From Eubacterium sp. (GTDB lineage Bacteria > Bacillota > Clostridia > Oscillospirales > Acutalibacteraceae), in assembly GCA_015655975.1 (NCBI GenBank), contig DVEP01000042.1, positions 1 to 50,738 on the forward strand: a DNA stretch of 50,738 nucleotides. Direction: 5' to 3'. The notes under the pieces were generated by a model. It had not been told where the DNA came from and ran no database searches. It was given only the letters and a program-made list of their open reading frames with translations. Positions within the stretch are counted from its first letter, which is position 1. The number at the start of each line of letters is the position of its first letter. A program made the translations under genes and the position numbers. Shown in pieces: positions 8,244 to 16,208 of this stretch.

Positions 8244-8552
8244 ATGTATGCAGTTATCGTAACCGGCGGAAAGCAGTACAAAGTTTCTGAAGGCGATGTT
8301 CTTTACATCGAAAAACTCGATGTTGAGGCAGAATCTGAAGTAACATTTGACAACGTTCTTGCAGTAGGTACAGACGACGGAATTAAAATCGGTGCAGACG
8401 CTTCTTCAGCAACTGTTACAGCAAAGGCTGTTAAAAACGGCAAAGGCAAGAAAATCACTGTTTTCACATACAAGCCAAAGAAAGATGCTAAGCGTAAAAA
8501 AGGTCATCGTCAACCGTACACAAAAGTTGAAATTACAAAAATCAACGCTTAA
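8244..8552 (+). CDS. rplU: 50S ribosomal protein L21
   Basis: A 102-residue ribosomal protein that binds 23S rRNA near the L20 region. MYAVIVTGGKQYKV at the start and KGHRQPYT near the C-terminus are signatures. A TTG-initiated extension from 8220 is possible in frame, but the AAGGAAGG element and family length favour ATG at 8244. First gene of the conserved rplU-prp-rpmA operon; the gap to prp is 9 nt. Confidence 0.97.
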   Translation: MYAVIVTGGKQYKVSEGDVLYIEKLDVEAESEVTFDNVLAVGTDDGIKIGADASSATVTAKAVKNGKGKKITVFTYKPKKDAKRKKGHRQPYTKVEITKINA

Positions 8553-8561
8553 TTTTTCACA

Positions 8562-8885
8562 ATGATTAAAACAAATTTTTTTCAAAACGGCGGGCAGTTT
8601 GTCGGTTTTGAAAGCAAAGGTCATGCGAACTATGCAAAAGCAGACGAGGACGATATTGTTTGTGCATATCACTCAGGCTCGTGCGCTTTGGCTGTCAATA
8701 TTTTGACAGATGTTTTTATGCAGGACGCTTTGGTTGAAACGGAAAACGGGTATTTGAAGTTCGTTTTGAACAACAAAATGCCGAGCCGTGAGGTTTCGGG
8801 GGTACTCAAAGGGCTTTACTTACAGTTAGAGCAACTTTCACAGGGCTACCCTTCAAATGTAAAAGTAACAGTTACGGAGGTGTAA
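8562..8885 (+). CDS. prp: Ribosomal-processing cysteine protease Prp
   Basis: A cysteine protease that removes the N-terminal extension of L27 in Firmicutes and relatives. It is 107 residues. The catalytic His is in SKGHANYA (about residue 21) and the catalytic Cys in DDIVCAYHSGS (about 33). It lies between rplU and rpmA, the diagnostic position. Its likely substrate is encoded 3 nt downstream: L27 starts MLKLNIQLF followed by AHKKG, which is the Prp cleavage pattern (cut after the Phe). Formerly annotated YsxB. Confidence 0.93.
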   Translation: MIKTNFFQNGGQFVGFESKGHANYAKADEDDIVCAYHSGSCALAVNILTDVFMQDALVETENGYLKFVLNNKMPSREVSGVLKGLYLQLEQLSQGYPSNVKVTVTEV

Positions 8886-8888
8886 TCT

Positions 8889-9173
8889 ATGCTTAAATTA
8901 AACATACAGCTTTTTGCTCACAAAAAAGGTATGGGTTCTACAAAGAACGGTCGTGACAGCGAATCAAAAAGACTCGGTGCTAAAAGAGCAGACGGTCAAT
9001 TTGTTCTTGCAGGCAACATCCTCTATCGTCAGAGAGGAACTCATATTCACCCGGGCAACAATGTAGGCAAGGGTTCGGACGATACTCTTTTTGCTCTCAT
9101 TGACGGCACAGTTAAATATGAAAGAATGGGCAAAGACAGAAAGAAAGTTTCTGTTTACCCTGTTGAGCAGTAA
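8889..9173 (+). CDS. rpmA: 50S ribosomal protein L27, with Prp-cleaved N-terminal extension
   Basis: A 94-residue ribosomal protein whose N-terminus reaches the peptidyl transferase centre. The MLKLNIQLF leader precedes the mature start AHKKGMGSTKNGRDS, so the primary product must be trimmed by Prp to function. The conserved RQRGTHIHPGNNVG segment follows. Last gene of the operon; a strong terminator begins 14 nt after the stop. Confidence 0.98.
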   Translation: MLKLNIQLFAHKKGMGSTKNGRDSESKRLGAKRADGQFVLAGNILYRQRGTHIHPGNNVGKGSDDTLFALIDGTVKYERMGKDRKKVSVYPVEQ

Positions 9174-9186
9174 TATATTTAAGATA

Positions 9187-9213
9187 AAAGCCACCGTTTT
9201 CGGTGGCTTTTTT
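9187..9213 (+). terminator. Terminator of rplU-prp-rpmA
   Basis: AAAGCCACCG (9187-9196), TTTT loop, CGGTGGCTTT (9201-9210), then more T residues. A textbook intrinsic terminator. Confidence 0.93.
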
Positions 9214-9303
9214 ACTGTAGATAAACGCTTTAAATTAAAATGAAATTAATATTGTATTATTAAAGTAAATTAATACATTATAGTACAGTTCAATAATATA
9301 GTG

Positions 9304-9332
9304 AAAAGACGAGTTTTAAACTCGTCTTTTTT
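9304..9332. terminator. Second, bidirectional terminator before the acyltransferase gene
   Basis: AAAAGACGAG and CTCGTCTTTT flank a short AT loop in a perfect palindrome with A- and T-runs on both sides. It serves the minus-strand acyltransferase and backs up the rpmA terminator. Confidence 0.85.
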
Positions 9333-9342
9333 GCATATAAAT

Positions 9343-10452
9343 CTATTTTTCAACGACTGCGGACTTTGTCGCTTTTTTATACAAAAATCCGATAAAACCG
9401 AACAATTTTTCAATAGCAAAACCGATTGCAGCAGAAAGTACGATTAACCAAATGACGATTAAAACAGAAATTTTCGGTGCAAAAATAAGTTTTTGAGCGA
9501 GCAGATAGCAAAGCGAGGAATGAATGAGCCAAATATTTGTGCTGTGTTTACCGAGCCACACGAAAAGTTTTGAAACAGGTTTACAAGGAACGCTTTTAAA
9601 AACCCCGACACAACCGAAAATGAATGCTGCGGCATAGAATATGTCGAAATTGAAGTCAAATTTCCACTTGCCGACAAGTGCAAGTACGCAAAGCAGAAGC
9701 GAAAATGAGAACATTAGTGCTTTGTTTTTGAAAAAATTTAAAAATTTGCCTATTAAGTCGTACTTTGCCATTACAACTCCGATTAGAAAACTGTGAAAAA
9801 GTTTCAGCGTGTCAAAAATAATATTTTCAAAATTTGTGAGCGCAAATTCTTTAAAAATATTGAGAGTCATAAGTTCGGGGTAAATGTAACTGTCAAAGAC
9901 AAAAAATGCAAGCACAATGAAAATGTCGATTTTGAAATTTGAGTGTTTTGAGTTTTCCCACTTTAAAACTAACGGAAATACCAGCATTAAAACGATGAAC
10001 GGAGTGATAAACCACCATTCGCCGTTGTAAGTTATGTCTATTGCAAAAAAATTCAGCAAAAATGCAGACAAACTTTTTTCAACTCTTGAAACATTGAACA
10101 AAAAGAAGAACGGAACGGAAACTAAAAATATCTGCCAGTATTTTACATACAGTCCCGAAATTTTCTTGAAAACTCCGTTTTTAATTTCTTTTTTATTTTT
10201 AAATTGTTCGTATGTGCCGTAGCCCGAAAGTATGACAAAAAGAGCAACGCAGATTTTTCCCATAATTCCGAGCACCTGCTCGATTGGTATTCCGTCTAAG
10301 GAAAAGAGGGAAATATAATTTACATTTTTAATTCTGCTCGGCCAGGCGAAAAGATGGTCTATGACCATAAAGAGTATGGCAAACCCTTTAATGATTTTTG
10401 TGTCTGTTCTTGTAAAATTGTAAAAGTCTTTTTTTACAATGTCTTTTTTCAT
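9343..10452 (-). CDS. Membrane acyltransferase, acyltransferase-3 family
   Basis: A polytopic membrane protein of 369 residues with about ten hydrophobic segments. The N-terminal pattern IKGFAILFMVIDHLFAW has the His of the RxxH-like acyltransferase-3 signature, and LFVILSGYGTYEQF matches the second conserved segment. Members acetylate surface polysaccharides, peptidoglycan or lipids; the acceptor here is unknown. AAGGAATAAGTAT precedes the ATG. It stands alone on minus, divergent from the GH38 gene. Confidence 0.8.
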   Translation of the reverse strand: MKKDIVKKDFYNFTRTDTKIIKGFAILFMVIDHLFAWPSRIKNVNYISLFSLDGIPIEQVLGIMGKICVALFVILSGYGTYEQFKNKKEIKNGVFKKISGLYVKYWQIFLVSVPFFFLFNVSRVEKSLSAFLLNFFAIDITYNGEWWFITPFIVLMLVFPLVLKWENSKHSNFKIDIFIVLAFFVFDSYIYPELMTLNIFKEFALTNFENIIFDTLKLFHSFLIGVVMAKYDLIGKFLNFFKNKALMFSFSLLLCVLALVGKWKFDFNFDIFYAAAFIFGCVGVFKSVPCKPVSKLFVWLGKHSTNIWLIHSSLCYLLAQKLIFAPKISVLIVIWLIVLSAAIGFAIEKLFGFIGFLYKKATKSAVVEK

Positions 10453-10598
10453 ATACTTATTCCTTGTGAAAGTTCAATTTATTTCATATTAGTATAGCAC
10501 AAAATTATGCTTTTTACTACAAGTTAAAAGATTTCATTGTGTATATTGTTGACAAAAAGTAAAAAATAATTTTTATTTTATTATTCAACTTAAACATA

Positions 10599-10629
10599 TT
10601 GACATATCAGTCGGTGTTTGCAATAATGT
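10599..10629 (+). promoter_or_regulatory. Possible promoter of the GH38 gene
   Basis: TTGACA (10599-10604) with AATAAT (17-nt spacer) or TAATGT (19-nt spacer). A second TTGACA nearby (around 10549) has only an AT-rich -10. The exact element is uncertain. Confidence 0.4.
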
Positions 10630-10708
10630 AATTATCCTAAAATACGCAGTTACTGTATTTTTTATTGCGTATATTTTAATCTTTGTGTTTAAGGAGATTG
10701 TTGTTGCT

Positions 10709-13700
10709 ATGGAAAAAAGAATTTACACTTGCGCTACTTCACACCTCGATACTGTTTGGAATTGGGATGTAGAGCACACTATTTATAATTGTTTGTATAA
10801 CACTTTATATAAAAACTTTGATTTGTTTGAAAAATATCCCGACTATAAATTCAACTTTGAGGGTGCGTACAGATACGAACTTTTTGAAGAATACTATCCG
10901 AAAGAGTTTGAAAAACTCAAAAAATATATTGCAGACGGCAGATGGAATGTTGCAGGAAGCGCTTACGAAAACGGCGATGTAAATGTGCCGTCGCCTGAGG
11001 CGCTTTTCAGAAATATTATTTACGGAAACGGATATTTTAAAAAGAAATTTTCAAAAACAAGCAAGGATATATTTTTGCCTGACTGTTTCGGTTTTGGCTA
11101 CGCTTTGCCGTCTGTTATAAGACACTCAAATCTTTTAGGTTTTACAACTCAAAAACTCAGCTGGGGTTCTGCTTACGGCATACCGTTCGATATAGGCAAA
11201 TGGTACGGCGTCAACGGAAAGTATTGTTTCGCCTGTGTAAATCCCGACGCCTATGTTTTGACATACAGCAAGGTCAGAGAAAAAAAGGACAATGCAAAAA
11301 AACTCAAAGAAAACGAACAAAAATACAATTTGCCGTGGACATTTTCGTTTCACGGTGCGGGCGACCAGGGCGGTGCTCCGAAAGACAAGTCTGTAAATGT
11401 TCTGCAAAACGAGATTGATGAAAATTCTCGAAAAGACATCAAGGTTTTGAGTGAAAAAAGCGACAAAATCTATTTTGATTTGAATAATTTGAGCGAAGAG
11501 CAAAAAGACGGATTGCCGTCATGGAAAAATGAACTTGTCATGACAAATCACGGCGCAGGCAGTTACACCTCTCGTGCAATCGGAAAGCGCTGGAACAGAA
11601 GGAACGAAGAACTTGCCGATATGGCAGAAAGGACTGCCGTTGCCGCAAACTTTTTGAACGGCACTCCGTACCCTGAAAAACAGTTTGAAAAAGCGTGGAA
11701 AAGAGTTATTGCCCACCAATTTCACGACGATTTGACGGGTACTTCACTTCAGCGTGTGTATAAACGCTCGTGGAACGACTACGCTTTGTCGCTAAATCAG
11801 TTTGAGGCTGAGTATGAGCATAGTTTGGGAGTTGTTGCCGACTGTATGGACACTTCGTGGGTGCAGGGAACTGCCGTTGTTGTCAACAATTCACTTGAAC
11901 AAAAAAGACAGGCGCTTGTAAAAGTTCAAATTCCCGTTAACAGCAAATATGTATCGGTAAAAGACGGAAAAGGCAACGAAATGCCGTCGCAAATAATAGA
12001 AGAAAACGGCAGTAGTACGGTTGCTTTTGCGTGTGTTCTTCCGCCTTTGTCATACAAGGTTTTTGATATTATTGAGAGCAATGAAAAAGCAAATTCAAAC
12101 AGCGTTTTAAAAGCAGATGAAAATCATATAGAAAATGAAAAGTATTGTGTAAAATTTAATGAAAACGGCGATATTTCAAGTGTTTTTGACAAAGAGTTCG
12201 GCAGGGAACTTTTAAAAGAGCCTGTTTGTCATCAGTTAATACATTACAACGGCAACTACGCATATCCCGCATGGGAATTGACATATAAAAGCATTTGTGC
12301 AAAGAAATTTTCAACGCCGAAACTTGTCAGCAAAAAAGTATTGTACGACGGTCCTGCCTGCGCAGGAGTTGAAATTGTGCAAAAACACGGAAATTCAGTA
12401 TTCAAATCTGTCGTTTCACTCTATCTCGGCTCACAGTTTGTAGATGTACAAAATGAAATTGAGTGGTACGAACAGAGAACGCTTTTAAAAGACCGTTTTT
12501 CACTCGCAGTTTCAAATGAAACAGCGACCTATGATTTGGGTCTGGGAGCAATACAGAGAAAAAACAATACGGAAAAATTGTTTGAAGTACCTGCTCAAAA
12601 ATGGGCGGATATAACGGAAAATAATTTCGGCGTATCGGTTATAAGCGACAGTAAATACGGTTGGGATAAACCCGAAAATAATGTTTTGAGAATGACCGTA
12701 GTTCACACTCCTGCAAGAAACTTTTTGCGTGAAAGTATGCAAAGTCTTATGGATACGGGGCTCAACCGCTACGGCTTTGCTATCCATTCGCACTTAAAAG
12801 AAATGTGCTCGACACAGAATTCTGCGCGTGAGTTCAATCAGCCTGTCGGCGCAGTCATTACCGACAGACATTCGGGCAAACTTGCAGATGAATATTCTTT
12901 TTGCAGTATTGACAAGGAAAATGTTATTTTGCGCGCAGTGAAAAAGGCAGAGGAAACCGACGAAATCGTTGTCAGATTTAACGAGGGCGAAAACAAAAGA
13001 ACGGAAAAAGTGCGTTTCACACTCGGAAACGGAATTGAAACGGCAAGAGAAATTTATGCAAGCGAAGAAACACTCGGCAGTGCTGTTGTTGAAGACGGAT
13101 GTCTTGTTTTTGACATTGACCCGTACGATGTGAAATCGTTTGCGCTAAAACTCAAGCCGTCAAAAATTGAACAATGCAAACCTAAGCAGAGCGTTGTTGC
13201 TTTGCCTGAAAACTATACGGTGTTTACTGAAAATGCGAGCAGAAATTCTGCGCAGTACAATGATTTCGAGTCTTTGACACTGCCTTTGGAAATGAAGCCG
13301 AGCAAAATAACTTACCAAGGCACAGATTTTGAATTGCCGTCCGACAAAGCGTTTAAGTGCGACGGTTCAAAAATTGAACTCGGGGAAAAATTTGACAAAC
13401 TTCGTTTTCTTGCATTCAGTGAAAAAGATGACTGCACGGCAAAATTCAAATGCGACGGAAATTCGGCAGATATTATTACCGTTCACAGTGCTGCAGAGCC
13501 TGTCGGTGCGTGGGATTTGGTAGGTCTCGGCGAAACTGCGTATGTAAAAGATTGTAAAGTTGCGTACGAATTCACGCACGCTCACAATGAGAGAAAAGAA
13601 GATGTCATCGCAAAGCAGATTTTTGTTTTCTGCTATGAAATAGATGTAAAAGGCGTAAAAGTTCTTGAAATGCCGAACAACAAAAACATTGTCATTTTGT

Positions 13701-13888
13701 CCGCAACAGGAGTAAATGAAAATGAAAAAGGCAGACTTGCGTACCCGTTGTACGACAGAGTTGAAAAAAGACCGTTTGAAAATAAATTTACGGCAAAAGA
13801 TAAAATGACTGTAAAACTCAGCAAACTTCCGCACAATGCAGTACCCGGAGTTGAAATTGTAACAAGAAATAAAAACTATAAGTTCTGA
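10709..13888 (+). CDS. Alpha-mannosidase, glycoside hydrolase family 38
   Basis: Cleaves alpha-linked mannose from N-glycans or mannosides. About 1059 residues, a usual length. The metal-binding CATSHLDTVWNWD opening corresponds to the HxHxD motif of GH38. DIFLPDCFGFGYALPSVI holds the aspartate at the nucleophile position of the family, and HQFHDDLTGTS is the conserved second metal/helix motif. A long beta-sandwich C-terminal half follows. There is no signal peptide, so it works in the cytoplasm on imported fragments, like GH89 at 132. ATG at 10709 is preceded by AAGGAG 12 nt upstream, slightly far; GTG at 10685 is the alternative. It sits between rpmA and obg, which are often adjacent, and may have been inserted there. 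Confidence 0.93.
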   Translation: MEKRIYTCATSHLDTVWNWDVEHTIYNCLYNTLYKNFDLFEKYPDYKFNFEGAYRYELFEEYYPKEFEKLKKYIADGRWNVAGSAYENGDVNVPSPEALFRNIIYGNGYFKKKFSKTSKDIFLPDCFGFGYALPSVIRHSNLLGFTTQKLSWGSAYGIPFDIGKWYGVNGKYCFACVNPDAYVLTYSKVREKKDNAKKLKENEQKYNLPWTFSFHGAGDQGGAPKDKSVNVLQNEIDENSRKDIKVLSEKSDKIYFDLNNLSEEQKDGLPSWKNELVMTNHGAGSYTSRAIGKRWNRRNEELADMAERTAVAANFLNGTPYPEKQFEKAWKRVIAHQFHDDLTGTSLQRVYKRSWNDYALSLNQFEAEYEHSLGVVADCMDTSWVQGTAVVVNNSLEQKRQALVKVQIPVNSKYVSVKDGKGNEMPSQIIEENGSSTVAFACVLPPLSYKVFDIIESNEKANSNSVLKADENHIENEKYCVKFNENGDISSVFDKEFGRELLKEPVCHQLIHYNGNYAYPAWELTYKSICAKKFSTPKLVSKKVLYDGPACAGVEIVQKHGNSVFKSVVSLYLGSQFVDVQNEIEWYEQRTLLKDRFSLAVSNETATYDLGLGAIQRKNNTEKLFEVPAQKWADITENNFGVSVISDSKYGWDKPENNVLRMTVVHTPARNFLRESMQSLMDTGLNRYGFAIHSHLKEMCSTQNSAREFNQPVGAVITDRHSGKLADEYSFCSIDKENVILRAVKKAEETDEIVVRFNEGENKRTEKVRFTLGNGIETAREIYASEETLGSAVVEDGCLVFDIDPYDVKSFALKLKPSKIEQCKPKQSVVALPENYTVFTENASRNSAQYNDFESLTLPLEMKPSKITYQGTDFELPSDKAFKCDGSKIELGEKFDKLRFLAFSEKDDCTAKFKCDGNSADIITVHSAAEPVGAWDLVGLGETAYVKDCKVAYEFTHAHNERKEDVIAKQIFVFCYEIDVKGVKVLEMPNNKNIVILSATGVNENEKGRLAYPLYDRVEKRPFENKFTAKDKMTVKLSKLPHNAVPGVEIVTRNKNYKF

Positions 13889-13981
13889 CAAGACTTTAGA
13901 TAAAGCAAACTGAATTGTATTTATCTTAAATTTTAAAAATACACAGATTGTTGCTGATTTTTAATTTAATTTTTGCTTTTG

Positions 13982-14011
13982 TTTGCATTTGGGCGCCTTT
14001 TCTGTTAATAT
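13982..14011 (+). promoter_or_regulatory. Possible promoter of obg
   Basis: TTTGCA (13982-13987), 18-nt spacer, TAATAT (14006-14011), about 25 nt before the start codon. A weaker -35 than others here. Confidence 0.35.
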
Positions 14012-14036
14012 TAACAAGTAAAAAGGAAGTGAATAT

Positions 14037-15308
14037 ATGTTTGTAGATATAGCGAAAGTTAAAATTAAAGGCGGAAACGGCGGCGACGGCGCAGTTGCTT
14101 TTCACCGTGAAAAGTATGTTGCGTCGGGCGGTCCCGACGGTGGCGACGGCGGTAAAGGCGGAGATGTTGTTTTTGTTGTTGACGACAATCTTGCAACGCT
14201 TGCCGATTTTAGATATAAAAGAAAATACTCTGCTCAAAACGGAGAAAACGGCAGAGGAAACAGACAGTACGGTAAAAAAGGTGCGGACCTTGAAATCCGT
14301 GTACCCAGAGGCACGGTCATTCGCGAGGCGACAACAGGCGCCGTTATGGCAGATATGAGCAAGACAGAGCGTTTTATTGCTGCAAAAGGCGGTAAAGGCG
14401 GTTGGGGAAACATACATTTTGCAACGCCTACCCGTCAGGTGCCGAGATTTGCAAAACCGGGTGTACCGGGAGAAGAGTGGGAGGTAAACCTTGAACTCAA
14501 ACTTCTTGCAGATGTCGGACTTGTAGGTTTTCCGAGCGTCGGAAAAAGCAGTCTTATCTCTGTTGTAAGTCAGGCAAAACCAAAAATCGCAGACTATCAT
14601 TTTACAACGCTTGTTCCGAATTTGGGCGTTGTGTATATGGGCGAGGGAAATTCTTTTGTAATGGCAGATATTCCCGGTTTGATTGAAGGTGCAGGCGACG
14701 GCGTAGGACTCGGACATGAGTTTTTAAAGCATGTTGACAGGTGTCGTTTGCTTATTCATATTGTCGATGTGTCGGGAAGTGAAGGCAGAAATCCTATTGA
14801 AGATTTTGAAATCATCAACAAGGAACTTGCAAAGTTTGACGAAGAACTTGCAAAACGCCCTATGATTGTTGCAGGAAACAAAATAGATATGGCAGAGCCG
14901 GAGCAGATAGAAGAGTTTAAAAAGTATGTAAACGACAAAGGCTACGATTTTTACCCTATTTGTGCGCCTATTTTAGAGGGTACAAAAGAGTTGATGAACG
15001 CTGTTTGGCAAAAACTCAGCGAACTGCCGCCTATCAAAGAGTACGAGGCAGAGGAAATTCCTGCAGAGGCATTTGTAAAAGATGACAATGCTTTTAAAAT
15101 CACAAAAGTTGATGACGGATATTTTCTTGTTGAAGCAGACTGGTTCCCGAAAGTGCTTAAAGGTGTTAATATCGAAGACTATGAAAGTTTACAGTATATG
15201 CAAAGAGTTCTTGAAAAGACAGGTGTTTTTGACGCTCTGCGTGAACAGGGCTGTGAAGAAGGCGATATTGTTTCGCTTTACGATATTGAATTTGAATTTG
15301 TTGAGTAA
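14037..15308 (+). CDS. obg: Obg GTPase, ribosome assembly
   Basis: An essential GTPase linking 50S assembly to growth and (p)ppGpp. The glycine-rich OBG fold is at the N-terminus (KIKGGNGGDGAVAFHREKYV), the G domain runs from about 159 (GFPSVGKSS P-loop, DIPGLIEGA, NKID), and the C-terminal OCT domain from about 345. 423 residues is standard for Firmicutes. AAGGAAGTG precedes the ATG. The stop is 5 nt before mrnC, indicating an operon. Confidence 0.97.
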   Translation: MFVDIAKVKIKGGNGGDGAVAFHREKYVASGGPDGGDGGKGGDVVFVVDDNLATLADFRYKRKYSAQNGENGRGNRQYGKKGADLEIRVPRGTVIREATTGAVMADMSKTERFIAAKGGKGGWGNIHFATPTRQVPRFAKPGVPGEEWEVNLELKLLADVGLVGFPSVGKSSLISVVSQAKPKIADYHFTTLVPNLGVVYMGEGNSFVMADIPGLIEGAGDGVGLGHEFLKHVDRCRLLIHIVDVSGSEGRNPIEDFEIINKELAKFDEELAKRPMIVAGNKIDMAEPEQIEEFKKYVNDKGYDFYPICAPILEGTKELMNAVWQKLSELPPIKEYEAEEIPAEAFVKDDNAFKITKVDDGYFLVEADWFPKVLKGVNIEDYESLQYMQRVLEKTGVFDALREQGCEEGDIVSLYDIEFEFVE

Positions 15309-15313
15309 TTGAA

Positions 15314-15709
15314 ATGAGATTTTTAAATGAAAATGTAAATCCGAACGAACTCAGTCCGCTTACTTTGGCTTTTGTCGGCGACTGTGTGTATGAACTTTTT
15401 GTCAGAGAGAGCCTTGTTTGTGAGGCAAACCGTCCCGTAAACGAGTTGCACAAACTCAGCACGGCAAAAGTCAGGGCAGGTTTTCAGGCTGAGGCGCTGA
15501 AAAAAATTGACTGTGTTTTGACGGAAAAGGAAAAGGCAGTTGCCAAAAGGGGCAGAAATGCTCACTCAAACCATACTGCAAAAAATGCGTCTGTCATTGA
15601 CTATCGGCTTGCTACAGGTCTTGAGAGTTTGTTCGGGTATTTGTATTTGAGCAATGAAATTGACAGACTTAGGGAACTTTTTAAAATAATTACTGAAGAA
15701 AATGAATAA
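15314..15709 (+). CDS. mrnC: Mini-ribonuclease III
   Basis: A short RNase III-like enzyme without the double-strand RNA binding domain, which matures 23S rRNA ends in Firmicutes. 131 residues. The signature LAFVGDCVYELFVRE carries the catalytic acidic residues (D23, E27), and NAHSNHTAKNAS is the second conserved segment. In B. subtilis mrnC follows cysS; here it is paired with obg. Same operon, 5-nt spacing. Confidence 0.93.
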   Translation: MRFLNENVNPNELSPLTLAFVGDCVYELFVRESLVCEANRPVNELHKLSTAKVRAGFQAEALKKIDCVLTEKEKAVAKRGRNAHSNHTAKNASVIDYRLATGLESLFGYLYLSNEIDRLRELFKIITEENE

Positions 15710-15724
15710 AATTTAATAATGCTC

Positions 15725-15753
15725 TTGACATTTTGATTGTGTTTTGATATAAT
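15725..15753 (+). promoter_or_regulatory. Consensus promoter of tRNA-Val
   Basis: TTGACA (15725-15730), 17-nt spacer, TATAAT (15748-15753): a perfect sigma-A consensus, as expected for a stable RNA gene. It starts about 15 nt before the mature tRNA. Confidence 0.93.
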
Positions 15754-15768
15754 TCATCTTGCTTGAGC

Positions 15769-15844
15769 GGGAGCATAGCTCAGCTGGGAGAGCATCTGCC
15801 TTACAAGCAGAGGGTCACAGGTTCGAGCCCTGTTGTTCCCACCA
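15769..15844 (+). tRNA. tRNA-Val (anticodon TAC)
   Basis: 76 nt with CCA encoded. Acceptor arms GGGAGCA and TGTTCCC pair with one G-U. D-arm AGCTCAGCTGGGAGAGC, anticodon stem TCTGC/GCAGA with loop CTTACAA giving anticodon TAC, and T-arm with GTTCGAG are all regular. Confidence 0.97.
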
Positions 15845-15850
15845 GAAAGA

Positions 15851-15882
15851 AAAACGGTAAGTTTTAAACTTACCGTTTTTTT
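15851..15882 (+). terminator. Terminator of tRNA-Val
   Basis: AAAACGGTAAG and CTTACCGTTTT arms around a short loop, then TTT. The next structured element (15881) begins immediately after. Confidence 0.9.
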
Positions 15883-16080
15883 GTTGATAAACGAACTGAA
15901 TCACACAATATATTTATAAATATATGAATTTGTTAAAAATCAAGTGCTTTGATATTGTGTTTTTTGTCTTTTGTTCAGGGGCAGTACCGTTGTACAGCCA
16001 TCATTCACAAAAAACAAAATTCAGTTCCGTTTCTCAACAAAAATCACAGAATAAACGAGTTGAAAAACACAATACAATAT
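15881..16080 (+). repeat. Single diverged copy of the structured repeat found at 23151, with a degenerate second start
   Basis: Unit 15881-16040. Outer helix: TTGTTGATAAACGAACTGAAT at the left against ATTCAGTTCCGTTTCTCAACAA at the right (quoted here as 15881-15901 and 16019-16040), with one conserved T-C mismatch and one bulge. Next comes a hairpin CACAATAT/ATATTGTG, then TTTTTTGT/ACAAAAAA enclosing a small hairpin GTAC-CGTT-GTAC. It matches the 142-bp units at 23151-23640 in layout and in loop and junction sequence (CTTTTG, TCAG, GGCAGT, ACAAAATTCA), while the stems differ by paired changes. From about 16048 the left arm recurs in degenerate form (AAACGAGTTGAA, ACACAATA), so this was also a tandem array. 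It fills the gap before putP; the 78-codon open frame inside is not a gene. Confidence 0.8.
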
Positions 16081-16143
16081 AGATTTGTTTTCAAATTTTT
16101 ATATGTCGTAATTTTAAACATATTAAAGCTTAGTTTGACGAAT

Positions 16144-16172
16144 TTGACGAATATTAATAATTATGGTAAAAT
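16144..16172 (+). promoter_or_regulatory. Promoter of putP
   Basis: TTGACG (16144-16149), 17-nt spacer, TAAAAT (16167-16172), about 30 nt before the GTG start. Confidence 0.65.
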
Positions 16173-16208
16173 ATTACATCTTTAAAATTTTTATTCAGGA
16201 GGAGTATC

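Noticed and set aside
13367..13891. 174-codon frame antisense to the GH38 3' end
   Set aside because: Shadow of the mannosidase reading frame with no start site.
13926..14717. 263-codon open frame antisense to obg
   Set aside because: Runs opposite the OBG domain and its codons reflect the complementary strand; obg is certain.
15949..16185. 78-codon open frame on plus after tRNA-Val
   Set aside because: Lies across the structured repeat, has no ribosome binding site, and its sequence follows the repeat's stems rather than codon pattern.
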